Shown: positions 16,566 through 24,731 of the stretch, one piece after another
Layout of the letters: each line of letters begins with the position of its first letter
Position numbering within the stretch: position 1 is the stretch's first letter
Assembly: GCA_900556465.1 (NCBI GenBank)
Contig: USPK01000005.1
Location: 1-39,622 of the forward strand
DNA length: 39,622 nt
Origin: an uncultured Prevotella sp.
GTDB taxonomy: Bacteria; Bacteroidota; Bacteroidia; Bacteroidales; Bacteroidaceae
Direction: 5' to 3'
The notes under the pieces: generated by a model
What the model was told of the DNA's origin: nothing
Seen by the model: the letters and a program-made list of their open reading frames with translations, nothing else
Database searches by the model: none
Program-made: the position numbers and the translations under genes

Positions 16566-17261
16566 TCAGTCTTTGTTGCAGTCCGGGCAGCGGGGCGCCA
16601 AGTCGTAGGTCAGCGTCAGGAGGGTGACGCAGTAGTGGTCTTTGTTCCTGAATCCGCCCGAGGTGATGCCCAGCGGTGCCTGCAGCCCCTCGAGGCGGTC
16701 GTTCATGGTGAAGTGCATGCGCCAGTCCAACCCCAGGTTGAGGCGCCTGCCTATTTTGTATTTCAGTCCGAACCCTACGGGGAAGTTCACCGCAAAGGCG
16801 TCGCCCGCGTCGGAGTAGGTCAGTCCCAGGCCCACCTGCAGGTAGGGCACCAGGCGGTAGAAGCCCTGATAGCTCCGTTCGTATCCGTAGGGCAGGAAGT
16901 GGATTTCGTAGAGCGCCGACAGGTCCGTCAGTCCTCCCTTCACCGAGAAGTCGAGACGTTCCGTACCCGCCGTGCCCGGCTGTGCCGGATAGAAATTTTT
17001 CACACCGGCCGTCGAGCCGCCCAGCTGGGAGTAGGTGAGCGCCGTCTTAATGGCCATGCGCGGGTTCAGAATGAAGCGGACCACGGCACCGCCGGCCGCC
17101 TTCGTCTGCCCGTAGAAAGCCGAGTTCACGTCGTTCAGGCTGAATCCGCCGCCGGCCGCCACGCCCAGTTCCATACGGTACTCCGTGGCTTCCTGCGCCG
17201 CCAGGTCTGCAGGACCTGTCAGCGAAAGCAGCAACAGCAGGAAAAGGCAAAGCCGGTTCAT
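16566..17261 (-). CDS. PorG-like (DUF6089) outer-membrane beta-barrel protein
   Basis: This 231-residue protein has a signal peptide (to about AQEA, residue 24) and then alternating strands of a small outer-membrane barrel: LGVAAGGGFSLNDVN, AIKTALTYSQL, PYLQVGLGLTYS, FPVGFGLKYKIG, LGLDWRMHFTMND and VTLLTLTYDLA. The pattern and the position directly upstream of uppS-bamA match the DUF6089 family, to which PorG of the Porphyromonas type IX secretion system belongs. The protein ends in a CPDC pair. Many Bacteroidales without known type IX secretion keep a homologue here, so the name describes relationship, not proven function. The gene starts 23 bases after the DUF6242 lipoprotein and is probably co-transcribed. 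Confidence 0.75.
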   Translation of the reverse strand: MNRLCLFLLLLLSLTGPADLAAQEATEYRMELGVAAGGGFSLNDVNSAFYGQTKAAGGAVVRFILNPRMAIKTALTYSQLGGSTAGVKNFYPAQPGTAGTERLDFSVKGGLTDLSALYEIHFLPYGYERSYQGFYRLVPYLQVGLGLTYSDAGDAFAVNFPVGFGLKYKIGRRLNLGLDWRMHFTMNDRLEGLQAPLGITSGGFRNKDHYCVTLLTLTYDLAPRCPDCNKD

Positions 17262-17284
17262 GGCAGCACGTCAAAGCAAGGGTC

Positions 17285-18685
17285 TCACTGCGCCTCGCCG
17301 TTACGGACCGAACGCTCGAACGAGGTCTGCGGCGTCGACCACCCGAGCCGGTTGTGGCGTCCGCGCCACACTTCGCCCGAGCCGCCGGCAATGAGCCAGA
17401 TGAAGCCTTCGTCGTCCGTCGTGGCCGAGAGGCTCGTCGCGGCGGCCTCGTCCGTCAGCGGGCTGGTCAGTTCGTCGGTCTTCCAGGTGCGACCGTTGTC
17501 CTGGCTCCAGTAGAACGGAGCCACGCGACCCGCGGCGTCGCGGCCCGTCAGCAGGGTGCCGCCGTCGTAGGTAGCTATCGAGATGTCCGTCAGTGCGGGA
17601 CAGTTGTTCGTATAATCGGCGATGGCCGGCAGGAAATACCAGTCGAAGGTGCCGGCCCCGGTCAGGTCGATGTTGCGCCGCCAGACGACGGGCTCGTCCG
17701 CTGCGTTGCGGCCCACGACGACAATGTCCTCCATCAGCGCGTCTGTCACGGACGCGACGCGCGTACCGGCTGCTGTCAGCGCGGGCAGTTGGGCCGTGTT
17801 GTCGGCCCCGTCGGCCGTCCACGTCGTGCCGTCGGCCGAGCTGTAGAAGCGGCCGCCGGCCAGGGCGAAGAGTTGCGCCGTGCCCGCCGCTACGAGAGCC
17901 GTGGGCGCCAGGTTGGCGCCGCAGGGCGTCCAGTCGATGGCGTCGGGCGAGGAGCAGATCTGTCCGTCGACCAGGGCAAAGAAGCGTTCCTTGAAATACA
18001 GGACGGACTGCACGTCCAGTCCTTCGGGCTCGGTGGCCGCCGTCCATTCGTCGGGCCGTTCGGTCGCGGCCTGCAGGCACACGGTCTGTCCGTCCGCCCT
18101 GCCGAACACGTAGAGCTGCCCGCCGGCGGCCAACGCGTGGTGGCCGGCCTCGAGGCGCGCCAAGTCGGCGTTGGCCGTGCAGACGCGGTTCCAGCGGAAC
18201 GAGTCGCCCTCCTCCTTGTGTACGTTCACTTCCAGCCGGTACGTGCGTCGGGTCAGACCGTCCGGCGAGTAGACCGTCAGCTGCCGCGGTACGGAGCAGT
18301 CCGTGCTGTCCGTTATGGTGAACATCGTGTCGGCATCCGTCTGGAGCGACTTGATGAGCACGGTGCCCGAGGCGTTAAAGCTGCTGAACACGGTCTTTTC
18401 CACGTGCGTCCCCACCGGCAGCGAGTCGGCGTTGTAGATACGGTTGTTCAGCTGGTCGATATAGAGGGGATAGAGTGAGCCGGTCAGGTTGGCCACGTAG
18501 GTAGTGTCGTTGCCGCTGGGGGCTTTGAGGGTGACGGTGCGCTTCAGGCCGCCCAGCGTGGCCGCCGTGACCACGCAGTCGCGCATGCCGGTTGCTTCGT
18601 ACGTGTGCTCCGACTCGCACGAGGCGCTCAGGAGCAGTAGCGGCAGGACCAGGGTGGGCCAAAGCGAAAAACGGATGCTCTTCAT
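17285..18685 (-). CDS. DUF6242-like lipoprotein with predicted beta-propeller
   Basis: This 466-residue lipoprotein has a signal ending LSASC (Cys23). The N-terminal part (about 35-155) is an all-beta domain with a cadherin/Ig-like feel. The rest (about 165-455) looks like a beta-propeller: repeated strands with Asp-box-like turns SSPDAIDWTPCG, SSADGTTWTADG and SQDNGRTWKTDE. I recognise it as the DUF6242 family, found at the head of the uppS-bamA cluster in related genomes. It is the first gene of that cluster, with a promoter box at 18729-18736. Asp boxes occur in sialidases, but none of the sialidase catalytic residues are evident, so I do not call it an enzyme. Confidence 0.75.
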   Translation of the reverse strand: MKSIRFSLWPTLVLPLLLLSASCESEHTYEATGMRDCVVTAATLGGLKRTVTLKAPSGNDTTYVANLTGSLYPLYIDQLNNRIYNADSLPVGTHVEKTVFSSFNASGTVLIKSLQTDADTMFTITDSTDCSVPRQLTVYSPDGLTRRTYRLEVNVHKEEGDSFRWNRVCTANADLARLEAGHHALAAGGQLYVFGRADGQTVCLQAATERPDEWTAATEPEGLDVQSVLYFKERFFALVDGQICSSPDAIDWTPCGANLAPTALVAAGTAQLFALAGGRFYSSADGTTWTADGADNTAQLPALTAAGTRVASVTDALMEDIVVVGRNAADEPVVWRRNIDLTGAGTFDWYFLPAIADYTNNCPALTDISIATYDGGTLLTGRDAAGRVAPFYWSQDNGRTWKTDELTSPLTDEAAATSLSATTDDEGFIWLIAGGSGEVWRGRHNRLGWSTPQTSFERSVRNGEAQ

Positions 18686-18728
18686 CTGTAAATATGATAA
18701 ATCTTCAGAGAAATAGGTATGCTGGATG

Positions 18729-18736
18729 CAAAAGTA
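18729..18736 (-). promoter_or_regulatory. -7 box for the envelope-biogenesis cluster
   Basis: TACTTTTG on the minus strand matches TAnnTTTG, about 43 bases ahead of the DUF6242 ATG. A TTTC element lies 20 bases upstream as a weak -33 match. The region 18686-18780 is AT-rich, unlike its surroundings. Confidence 0.6.
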
Positions 18737-18854
18737 GCTATAAATTTCCCAAATCCGAAATTCGTGTCCGCATTTTGCAATATTTTATGCTTTTGCGCGT
18801 ATCGGCGCAACGCACAGGCCGGGGCGCGCAGGTGTGCCGATACGCGCTCCGGTT

Positions 18855-18934
18855 ACGGGCCTTAGCCCCGTCGCGACGGGGCTAAGGCGAGAAAAAACTG
18901 GGCTAAGGCCCGTGCGCGGCCCGACTGTCCGGCG
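18855..18934. repeat. 21-base-period palindromic repeat cluster 2
   Basis: Three units start at 18855, 18876 and 18897, exactly 21 bases apart. The first reads ACGGGCCTTAGCCCCGT, the next two are in the opposite orientation (ACGGGGCTAAGGCGAGA and ACTGGGCTAAGGCCCGT). The first pair makes a perfect 30-base palindrome at 18859-18888. The block 18914-18934 matches the flank of cluster 1 at 20 of 21 positions. The cluster lies between the nitrilase stop codon and the DUF6242 promoter. Confidence 0.9.
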
Positions 18935-18941
18935 CCGCGCG

Positions 18942-19709
18942 TCACAGCTCCAGGCTGAAGCGGTCCCTGTCGGCCAGGACGGGAAACTTGGCGCGGAAGG
19001 CCTGCTGGCGCTCCACGTCGGGCGTGAAGCTGACGGCGCAGGCCTCACCGTAGGCCGGCAGTCCCTGGGGCGAGCGGCCATAGGCGTCGACCCAGGTGGT
19101 GCCGCCGCGGTAATGGCACGCCGGGTCGCTCCCGACGCGGTTGACGCCCGCCACGAAGCACTGGTTCTCGAGCGCGCGGGCGCGCAGCAGCGTGTCCCAT
19201 ACGTCCTGTCGCGACTCGGGCCACGACGCGACGCAGAGGATGCCGTCGTAGTCGTCGCGGTTGCGGAGAAAGACGGGGAAGCGCAGGTCGTAGCACGTGG
19301 CCAACAGCAGGCGCAGCCCCTGGCACGTAGCCACGACGCGGTGCGTGCCGGGGGTGTAGTGGGCGGCCTCGCCGCCGTAGGTGAAGAGGTGGTGCTTGTC
19401 GTACTGCGTCAGTTGCCCTTCCGGCCCGACGAAGTAGAAGCGGTTGTAGAAGCGGCCCGCCTCGCGCGCGGCCAGCGTCCCGGCCATGCAGCACCTGCGG
19501 CTGCAGGCCGTCTGAATCATCCAGCGGAGCGCGGCCGACGACTGGCGCGCCGTCTCGTCGTCGGGTTCGGTCACGAAACCGGTGCCCCACATCTCGGGCA
19601 GCACGTAGAGGTCGCTGTCCGGCTGGTCGGCCATGAGGCGCTCGGCCCCGGCGATGTTGGCCGCGGCGTCGTTCCAGCGGATGTCTGTTTGCAGAAGTGT
19701 GATGTTCAT
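18942..19709 (-). CDS. nitrilase-superfamily amidohydrolase (omega-amidase-like)
   Basis: This 255-residue cytoplasmic enzyme has the carbon-nitrogen hydrolase fold with the Glu-Lys-Cys triad: Glu39 in VLPEMWGTGF, Lys105 in YDKHHLF, and Cys139 in LATCYDLRFP, with a second glutamate at Glu114. The TCYDLRFP context and YDKHHLF resemble the omega-amidase/YafV branch, which deaminates 2-oxoglutaramate and similar metabolite-repair substrates. The substrate assignment is inference. It follows the fucosidase gene by 42 bases on the same strand and probably shares its promoter, though no functional link between the two is obvious. Confidence 0.85.
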   Translation of the reverse strand: MNITLLQTDIRWNDAAANIAGAERLMADQPDSDLYVLPEMWGTGFVTEPDDETARQSSAALRWMIQTACSRRCCMAGTLAAREAGRFYNRFYFVGPEGQLTQYDKHHLFTYGGEAAHYTPGTHRVVATCQGLRLLLATCYDLRFPVFLRNRDDYDGILCVASWPESRQDVWDTLLRARALENQCFVAGVNRVGSDPACHYRGGTTWVDAYGRSPQGLPAYGEACAVSFTPDVERQQAFRAKFPVLADRDRFSLEL

Positions 19710-19751
19710 GGAAGTAGATGGATAAGGTAAGGCTGCGGCCGCCGTTCCCGG

Positions 19752-21233
19752 TCAGTCGGGCTGGTAGATGACGTTGAATTCGTAGATGGAGGGCGGGGCG
19801 GTGGCGGCGAGTACCCTCAGGCGCACCTGGCTGGCGGTGACGGTCTGCGGGAAGCGGACCACCTTGCAGTCGCCCATAGGCCCGTCGCCGTAGTAGATGG
19901 TGCGCCACTCGCCGTCCTGCAGGGCGTCGATGCAGTAGCGCACGATGCGGTTGGTGCGCCGGTTGCCGAAGCCGTCGGCCATACGCTTCGTGTCCATGTA
20001 TTCGAAGATGTCAATCTTGTTGAACGCCACGTCGCCGCCCAGATTGACCGTGAGCGTGGGGCACTTGTCGCGCGAGGCCCAGCGCGTTTCCATGCCGCCG
20101 TCGGTGGCTTTCCCCGCCTCGTAGCCCTCGGAGTAGGTCGACGTGGCCGTGGTGGCGGCGCCTTTCGAGAGGGTGGTGCCGCCCGTGGGCAACGGCTGGC
20201 CGGGACTCAGGCCCAGGCGCCGGGCCAGGGCGATAGCGGCCAGGGCCTCGTGCTCGCGGATGCGGCCGGTCCGGTCGGGCGGGATGTTGACGACGAGCGT
20301 GTTACCGTTGGCCGTGCAGCGGTAGAAGAGTTCCTGCAACTCGTCCACGTCGCGCACTGCCGCGGCGTCTTTCTTGGCGAACCAGGTCCAGCTTTTGCTG
20401 ATGCAGAGGGTGTGCTCGAAGGGTAGGTAGTAGGACTGCCCGGCGTGGAGGTATTGCTTCTTGTCGTCGGGGTGTGCAATCTTGGGGTCCCACAGGCGGA
20501 AGTCGCTGGGGAAGTAGCGGAAGTAGTACCGGTCGTCGACGGTCATCTCGTCGGGGTGGACCATGTCGTCCTTACCCTCCGTCCGGACAATCGTCTGGTT
20601 GACGCCCACGGCACAGTAGGGCTGGTAGCGCTTGATGTGCCGGTAGACGCGCTCCAGGTCCCAATCGGCCGGCTTGCGGGCCCAGGCACCGTCGAGCCAG
20701 ACCTCGCAGACGTCGCCGTAGTTGGTGAGCAGCTCGGTCAACTGGTTGCACATGTAGTCGATATAGGCGTTCGGGTCCTTCTGCTTGAAGCTCGGCTCCT
20801 TCCGGTCCCAGAGCGAATAGTAAATGGCGAAGCCGAGACCGTACTTGCGGCAGGCGTCCGAGACGGCGCGCACCACGTCCGTCTTGACGGGCGAGGAGGC
20901 CACGTCGTAGTCCGTGTACCGGCTGTCCCAGAGGCAGAAGCCGTCGTGGTGCTTCGTGACGAGCAGCACGTAGCGGAAACCGGCGTCGCGCGCCACGCGC
21001 ACCCACTGGTCGCAGTCCAGGCGGGTGGGGGCATACTGACTGGCGGGAATGGAACCGTCGGACCACTCCGTCTCGCCGAAGGTGTTGACGCCGAAGTGTA
21101 TGAACATGCCGTAGCCCCGTTGCTGCATGAGTTGCTGCGTACGGTTGGGCTGCGTGGCCGGTTGGATGTCCTCCGCGCGGCTGGGCTGGAGCGACAGCGC
21201 GAGGAGGAGCAGGGACAGCAGAGCGTGTTTCAT
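19752..21233 (-). CDS. GH29 alpha-L-fucosidase with C-terminal discoidin-like domain
   Basis: This 493-residue secreted enzyme has a signal peptide (MKHALLSLLL to RAED). GH29 signatures are YGMFIHFGVNTFGETEW (41-57), VTKHHDGFCLWDS (92-104) and the nucleophile Asp181 in VWLDGAW. A discoidin-like (F5/8 type C) domain fills about 365-493 (KATDGGMETRWAS, TVNLGGDVAFNKIDIFE). Such enzymes remove terminal fucose from host or plant glycans, and the extra domain may bind sugar. The frame runs 62 codons further upstream, but the signal peptide and the -7 box at 21275-21282 place the start at 21233. GH29 with the GH89 at 8-10 kb points to growth on animal glycans; no SusC/D genes are adjacent. Confidence 0.93.
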   Translation of the reverse strand: MKHALLSLLLLALSLQPSRAEDIQPATQPNRTQQLMQQRGYGMFIHFGVNTFGETEWSDGSIPASQYAPTRLDCDQWVRVARDAGFRYVLLVTKHHDGFCLWDSRYTDYDVASSPVKTDVVRAVSDACRKYGLGFAIYYSLWDRKEPSFKQKDPNAYIDYMCNQLTELLTNYGDVCEVWLDGAWARKPADWDLERVYRHIKRYQPYCAVGVNQTIVRTEGKDDMVHPDEMTVDDRYYFRYFPSDFRLWDPKIAHPDDKKQYLHAGQSYYLPFEHTLCISKSWTWFAKKDAAAVRDVDELQELFYRCTANGNTLVVNIPPDRTGRIREHEALAAIALARRLGLSPGQPLPTGGTTLSKGAATTATSTYSEGYEAGKATDGGMETRWASRDKCPTLTVNLGGDVAFNKIDIFEYMDTKRMADGFGNRRTNRIVRYCIDALQDGEWRTIYYGDGPMGDCKVVRFPQTVTASQVRLRVLAATAPPSIYEFNVIYQPD

Positions 21234-21274
21234 GGGAATAAGGGTTAAGGATGAGAAAAATAGGTGGGTTCGCG

Positions 21275-21282
21275 CAAATGTA
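21275..21282 (-). promoter_or_regulatory. -7 box for the fucosidase-amidase pair
   Basis: TACATTTG on the minus strand matches TAnnTTTG and lies 41 bases ahead of the fucosidase ATG at 21233. It would be inside the longer open frame, which supports the shorter start. No clear -33 box. Confidence 0.55.
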
Positions 21283-21398
21283 AGAATAAAAAACCAGCTG
21301 GCGGCGACGCGGCGCGGAAATGTGCGGATAAAAAAAGCGGGCGGTCCGTCCCGGTGCGCTTTTTCGCAGGTCCGTTTCCCCGGACGGAAGAAAAGTGC

Positions 21399-21406
21399 TA
21401 ATTTTG
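21399..21406 (+). promoter_or_regulatory. -7 box for the CNNM/CBS transporter gene
   Basis: TAATTTTG matches TAnnTTTG and lies 33 bases ahead of the ATG at 21440. It is inside the longer open frame starting at 21395, which argues for the 21440 start. The divergent fucosidase promoter is about 120 bases away. Confidence 0.55.
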
Positions 21407-21439
21407 CGGTACGGTTCAAAAGAATGGGCTCACAGACTT

Positions 21440-22705
21440 ATGTCGGATATTATCGTAATCCTGATTCTGGTCGCAATTAACGGCTTTTTTTCTTTGTCGG
21501 AGGTAGCGCTGATTTCGGCCCGGCGCGCCCGGTTGCAGACCGAGGCCAAGGCCGGGAGCAAGGCGGCCCGCATCGCCCTTCGCCTCATGGACGACCCCGA
21601 CTGCTTCCTCTCGACGGCACAGATCGGCATCACGGTCGTGTCCATCCTGACCGGCATTTACTCGGGCGAGACGCTGGCGGACGACTTCGCCGTCGTGCTG
21701 ACCGGCTGGGGCATGAACGCGACAGTGGCCCCGACCGTGGCCAAAGCGGTCATCGTGGTGTTGGCCACTTACCTGCAATGCGAGCTGGGCGAACTCTTCC
21801 CCAAGCGCATCGCCATAGACCGGGCCGACGCGATGGCCCGCCTCTCGGCGCCGCCCATGCTTTTCTTTGCCCGCCTCTCGTTCCCCTTCGTGTGGCTCCT
21901 GTCCCACTCGACGGAACTCCTCATCCACGTGTTCCGCCTCCGGCGCGACGAATCGCACGTGACGGAGGAGGAAATCAAGTCCGTCATCCAGGAGGGCACG
22001 AAAGCCGGCGAGGTGCAAGAAGTGGAGCAGGACATCATGGAGCGTGCCTTGGTGATGGGCGACTGCAAGGTGGAGGCCCTGATGACCCACCGCGCGGACC
22101 TCATCACCCTGGACGTGAAGATGTCGGCCGCCGACGTGGAGGCCGTGGTCCGCGTGACGCCCTACGCCGCCTACCCCGTCGTGGAAGACACGCTCGACGA
22201 GGTGCGCGGCATCGTTACGCTCAAGGACCTGGTCCTCTCGCTCTCGAAACCGAACTTCAACCTGCGCCACCTGTTGCAGCGCCCCATCTTTTTCCCCGAG
22301 AACATGACGGTCTACAAAGCCTTGTCCGAGCTGAAGAAACGGCGCTCCAACCGCGCCCTCGTATGCGACGAGTTCGGACAACTGCAGGGGCTCATCTCGC
22401 TCAAGGACATTCTGGAAGGCCTCGTAGGCAGCATCGACGAGCCCCGCGAGGTGCCCGACATCGTAGCGCGGGCCGACGGGCGCAGCTGGGTGGTGAGCGG
22501 GCAGTGCCCCTTCTACGATTTTCTGGACTACTTCGGCAAGGAGGATGCGTTCAAGACGGACTTCGTCACCGTGGGCGGGCTCATCCTGGACCTGTTGGGC
22601 CACATCCCGCAGGAGGGCGAGCACCTCAGCTGGAACGGGCTGCACATGCGCATTCTCAAGATGGACGAGACGCGCATCGACTCCATCCTCGTGAAACTGG
22701 TCTGA
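21440..22705 (+). CDS. CNNM/CorC-HlyC membrane protein with CBS pair
   Basis: This 421-residue inner-membrane protein has a DUF21/CNNM domain of about four spans at 1-165, a CBS-domain pair at about 205-330, and a C-terminal CorC/HlyC domain at about 345-421. Family marks are INGFFSLSEVALISARRARL (13-32) and ELGELFPKRIAI (115-126). Relatives export Mg2+ or Co2+; the old label haemolysin is misleading. CBS pairs bind adenosyl nucleotides and gate transport. The start at MSDIIVIL puts the first span right at the N-terminus as usual in the family. fhs follows after 47 bases without a clear promoter between them. Confidence 0.88.
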   Translation: MSDIIVILILVAINGFFSLSEVALISARRARLQTEAKAGSKAARIALRLMDDPDCFLSTAQIGITVVSILTGIYSGETLADDFAVVLTGWGMNATVAPTVAKAVIVVLATYLQCELGELFPKRIAIDRADAMARLSAPPMLFFARLSFPFVWLLSHSTELLIHVFRLRRDESHVTEEEIKSVIQEGTKAGEVQEVEQDIMERALVMGDCKVEALMTHRADLITLDVKMSAADVEAVVRVTPYAAYPVVEDTLDEVRGIVTLKDLVLSLSKPNFNLRHLLQRPIFFPENMTVYKALSELKKRRSNRALVCDEFGQLQGLISLKDILEGLVGSIDEPREVPDIVARADGRSWVVSGQCPFYDFLDYFGKEDAFKTDFVTVGGLILDLLGHIPQEGEHLSWNGLHMRILKMDETRIDSILVKLV

Positions 22706-22752
22706 CGCCCCCGGCGCCTTGCGGCAGAGACATACACCTATAATAATATAAT

Positions 22753-24414
22753 ATGACTGATATTGAAATCGCACGTGCCACTACGTTGAAACACATCGAC
22801 GAAGTGGCCGCATCCATGGGCATTGGCCGCGAAGACCTGGAGCACTACGGCAAGTACATTGCCAAACTGCCGCTCAGCCTGCTCGAAGGCCGCAAGCCGG
22901 GCCACCTGATTCTCGTGACGGCCATCACAGCCACGAAAGCCGGCATCGGTAAGACGACAGTTTCCATCGGCCTCGCGCTGGGCCTGAACCATATCGGCCG
23001 CCGCGCGGTGGTAGCGCTCCGCGAGCCTTCGCTTGGTCCCTGCTTCGGCATGAAGGGGGGCGCGGCCGGCGGCGGGCATGCCCAGGTGTTGCCCATGGAG
23101 CGCATCAACCTGCACTTCACTGGCGATTTCCACGCCATTACTTCGGCCCACAACATGATTTCTGCCCTGCTGGACAACTACCAGTACCAGCACGCCGGCG
23201 ACGGCTTCGCGTTGAAGGAAGTGCTGTGGCGCCGCGTGCTCGACGTAAACGACCGGGCCCTTCGCTCTATTGTCACCGGGCTGGGGCCTGCGACCAACGG
23301 ACTGACGCAGCAGAGCGGTTTCGACATCACGCCGGCCTCGGAACTGATGGCTATTCTCTGTCTGGCTACGGACGAGGCCGACCTGCGCCGTCGCGTAGAG
23401 AACATCCTGCTGGGCTACACGTACGACGGCAAGCCTTTCACTGTGCGCGACCTCGGCGTAGCGGGCAGCGTGATGGTCCTGCTCAAGGACGCGATGGCGC
23501 CTAACCTGGTGCAGACGACCGAAAACACGCCGGCCATTGTCCACGGCGGCCCGTTTGCCAACATAGCCCACGGCTGCAACTCGCTGGTGGCCACGCGCAT
23601 GGCCCAGGCTTACGGTGAATACGCCATTACGGAGGCGGGCTTCGGCGCCGACCTCGGGGCGGAGAAGTTCTACAACATCTTGTGCCGCAAGAGTGGGCTC
23701 CAGCCCGACCTTACGGTGATTGTGGCCACGGCCCAGGGCCTGAAGATGCACGGCGGCGTCGCCCTGGACCACATCAAGGAGCCCAACCTCGAGGGACTGC
23801 GCGCCGGCCTGGCCAACCTGGACCGCCACGTGGCCAACCTGCGCTCGTTCGGACAAACGGTACTCGTGGCCTTCAACCGCTTCAAGGAGGACACGGACGA
23901 AGAGATGGAGCTGCTGCGCCACCATTGCGAGGACGTGCTCGGTGCCCCCTACGCGGTGAACAATGCCTACGCCGAGGGCGGAGCCGGCGCCGCCGACATG
24001 GCCCGCCTGGTCGTCGAGACCATCGAACGCCAGCCGTCCGCACCGCTCCACTTCACGTATGCCGACACCGACTCCCTGCGCACCAAGATCGAGAAGGTGG
24101 CCCGGCAAATCTATGGCGCCGGCACCGTCAGCTTCTCGAAGGCGGCCCTGAAACGCCTCAAGGCGGCCGAGGACATGGGCTTCGGCGCCTTCCCCGTCTG
24201 CATCGCCAAAACGCAATACTCCTTCTCGGCCGACGCCAAGCGCTACGGCGCAGTGGAAGGCTTCGACTTCCAAATTCGCGATATCGTCATCAACGCGGGC
24301 GTCGAGATGATTGTGGCCATCGCAGGCGACATCATGCGTATGCCTGGCCTGCCGCGCGACCCGCAGGCGAACCATATTGACTTTGTTAACGGAGAAATCG
24401 TCGGCCTGAGTTGA
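22753..24414 (+). CDS. fhs: formate-tetrahydrofolate ligase
   Basis: This 553-residue cytoplasmic enzyme makes 10-formyl-tetrahydrofolate from formate, ATP and tetrahydrofolate, feeding purine and one-carbon pathways in anaerobes. The P-loop is TKAGIGKTT (61-69), which differs from the common TPAGEGKTT but keeps Gly-Lys-Thr-Thr. Other family blocks are LREPSLGPCFGMKGGAAGGG, NLHFTGDFHAITSAHN, FANIAHGCNS, TEAGFGADLGAEKF and CIAKTQYSFSAD. Length is normal. The leader is very AT-rich (TACACCTATAATAATATAAT just before the ATG) with no Shine-Dalgarno, typical of the phylum. A strong hairpin terminator follows at 24443-24499. Confidence 0.97.
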   Translation: MTDIEIARATTLKHIDEVAASMGIGREDLEHYGKYIAKLPLSLLEGRKPGHLILVTAITATKAGIGKTTVSIGLALGLNHIGRRAVVALREPSLGPCFGMKGGAAGGGHAQVLPMERINLHFTGDFHAITSAHNMISALLDNYQYQHAGDGFALKEVLWRRVLDVNDRALRSIVTGLGPATNGLTQQSGFDITPASELMAILCLATDEADLRRRVENILLGYTYDGKPFTVRDLGVAGSVMVLLKDAMAPNLVQTTENTPAIVHGGPFANIAHGCNSLVATRMAQAYGEYAITEAGFGADLGAEKFYNILCRKSGLQPDLTVIVATAQGLKMHGGVALDHIKEPNLEGLRAGLANLDRHVANLRSFGQTVLVAFNRFKEDTDEEMELLRHHCEDVLGAPYAVNNAYAEGGAGAADMARLVVETIERQPSAPLHFTYADTDSLRTKIEKVARQIYGAGTVSFSKAALKRLKAAEDMGFGAFPVCIAKTQYSFSADAKRYGAVEGFDFQIRDIVINAGVEMIVAIAGDIMRMPGLPRDPQANHIDFVNGEIVGLS

Positions 24415-24442
24415 AGCCGGCCGAACCTCTGTCAGACTTTTA

Positions 24443-24499
24443 GCGGCGGGATGCCTGCGCCTTTCTCGGATACGGCGCGGATATCCCGCCGCACTTTTT
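24443..24499 (+). terminator. intrinsic terminator after fhs
   Basis: GCGGCGGGAT (24443-24452) pairs with ATCCCGCCGC (24483-24492) and is followed by ACTTTTT. An inner GCGCC/GGCGC pair extends the hairpin. Confidence 0.8.
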
Positions 24500-24692
24500 G
24501 CTCGGGGCGGGCCGGTCCCAGCCGGCGCGCGGACCGTAGCGGCTACACCTATATATATTATGGTACGGCGCGCAACCGGCACGGCGGCGCCCGGCGGAGG
24601 GGGAGGCGGCGCCCGGCGTAAGGCCGTGAGCCGCAACGGTATATTCGGGAAAACGTAACGGCATTGTAACGGAGGAGGTAACGGGGATTGTG
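24500..24692 (+). other. gap after fhs: direct repeat and a possible 32-codon frame
   Basis: Between the fhs terminator and the next promoter lies a GC-rich stretch with a perfect 14-base direct repeat GGCGGCGCCCGGCG at 24583-24596 and 24605-24618. An ATG at 24560 opens a frame of 32 codons ending at TAA (24656-24658). Its upstream sequence TACACCTATA followed by an AT run resembles the fhs leader. The predicted peptide is Gly/Arg-rich and matches nothing I know. I do not call it a gene with confidence. Confidence 0.25.
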
Positions 24693-24700
24693 TAATTTTG
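24693..24700 (+). promoter_or_regulatory. -7 box for the nucleotide pyrophosphatase-like gene
   Basis: TAATTTTG matches TAnnTTTG, 31 bases ahead of the ATG at 24732. The leader between them is AT-rich. Confidence 0.6.
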
Positions 24701-24731
24701 CACTGGATTTAACAAAATTAGGTTACTTGAT

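Noticed and set aside
17285..18685. Sialidase, because of Asp-box-like turns
   Set aside because: No arginine triad, Tyr/Glu pair or RIP motif is evident; only the propeller-like turns are shared.
24618..24640. Possible riboswitch element (GCCGTGAGCCGCAACGG) ahead of the NPP gene
   Set aside because: It loosely resembles cobalamin-type boxes but lacks the conserved core and sits ahead of the mapped -7 box, so it would not be in the transcript.
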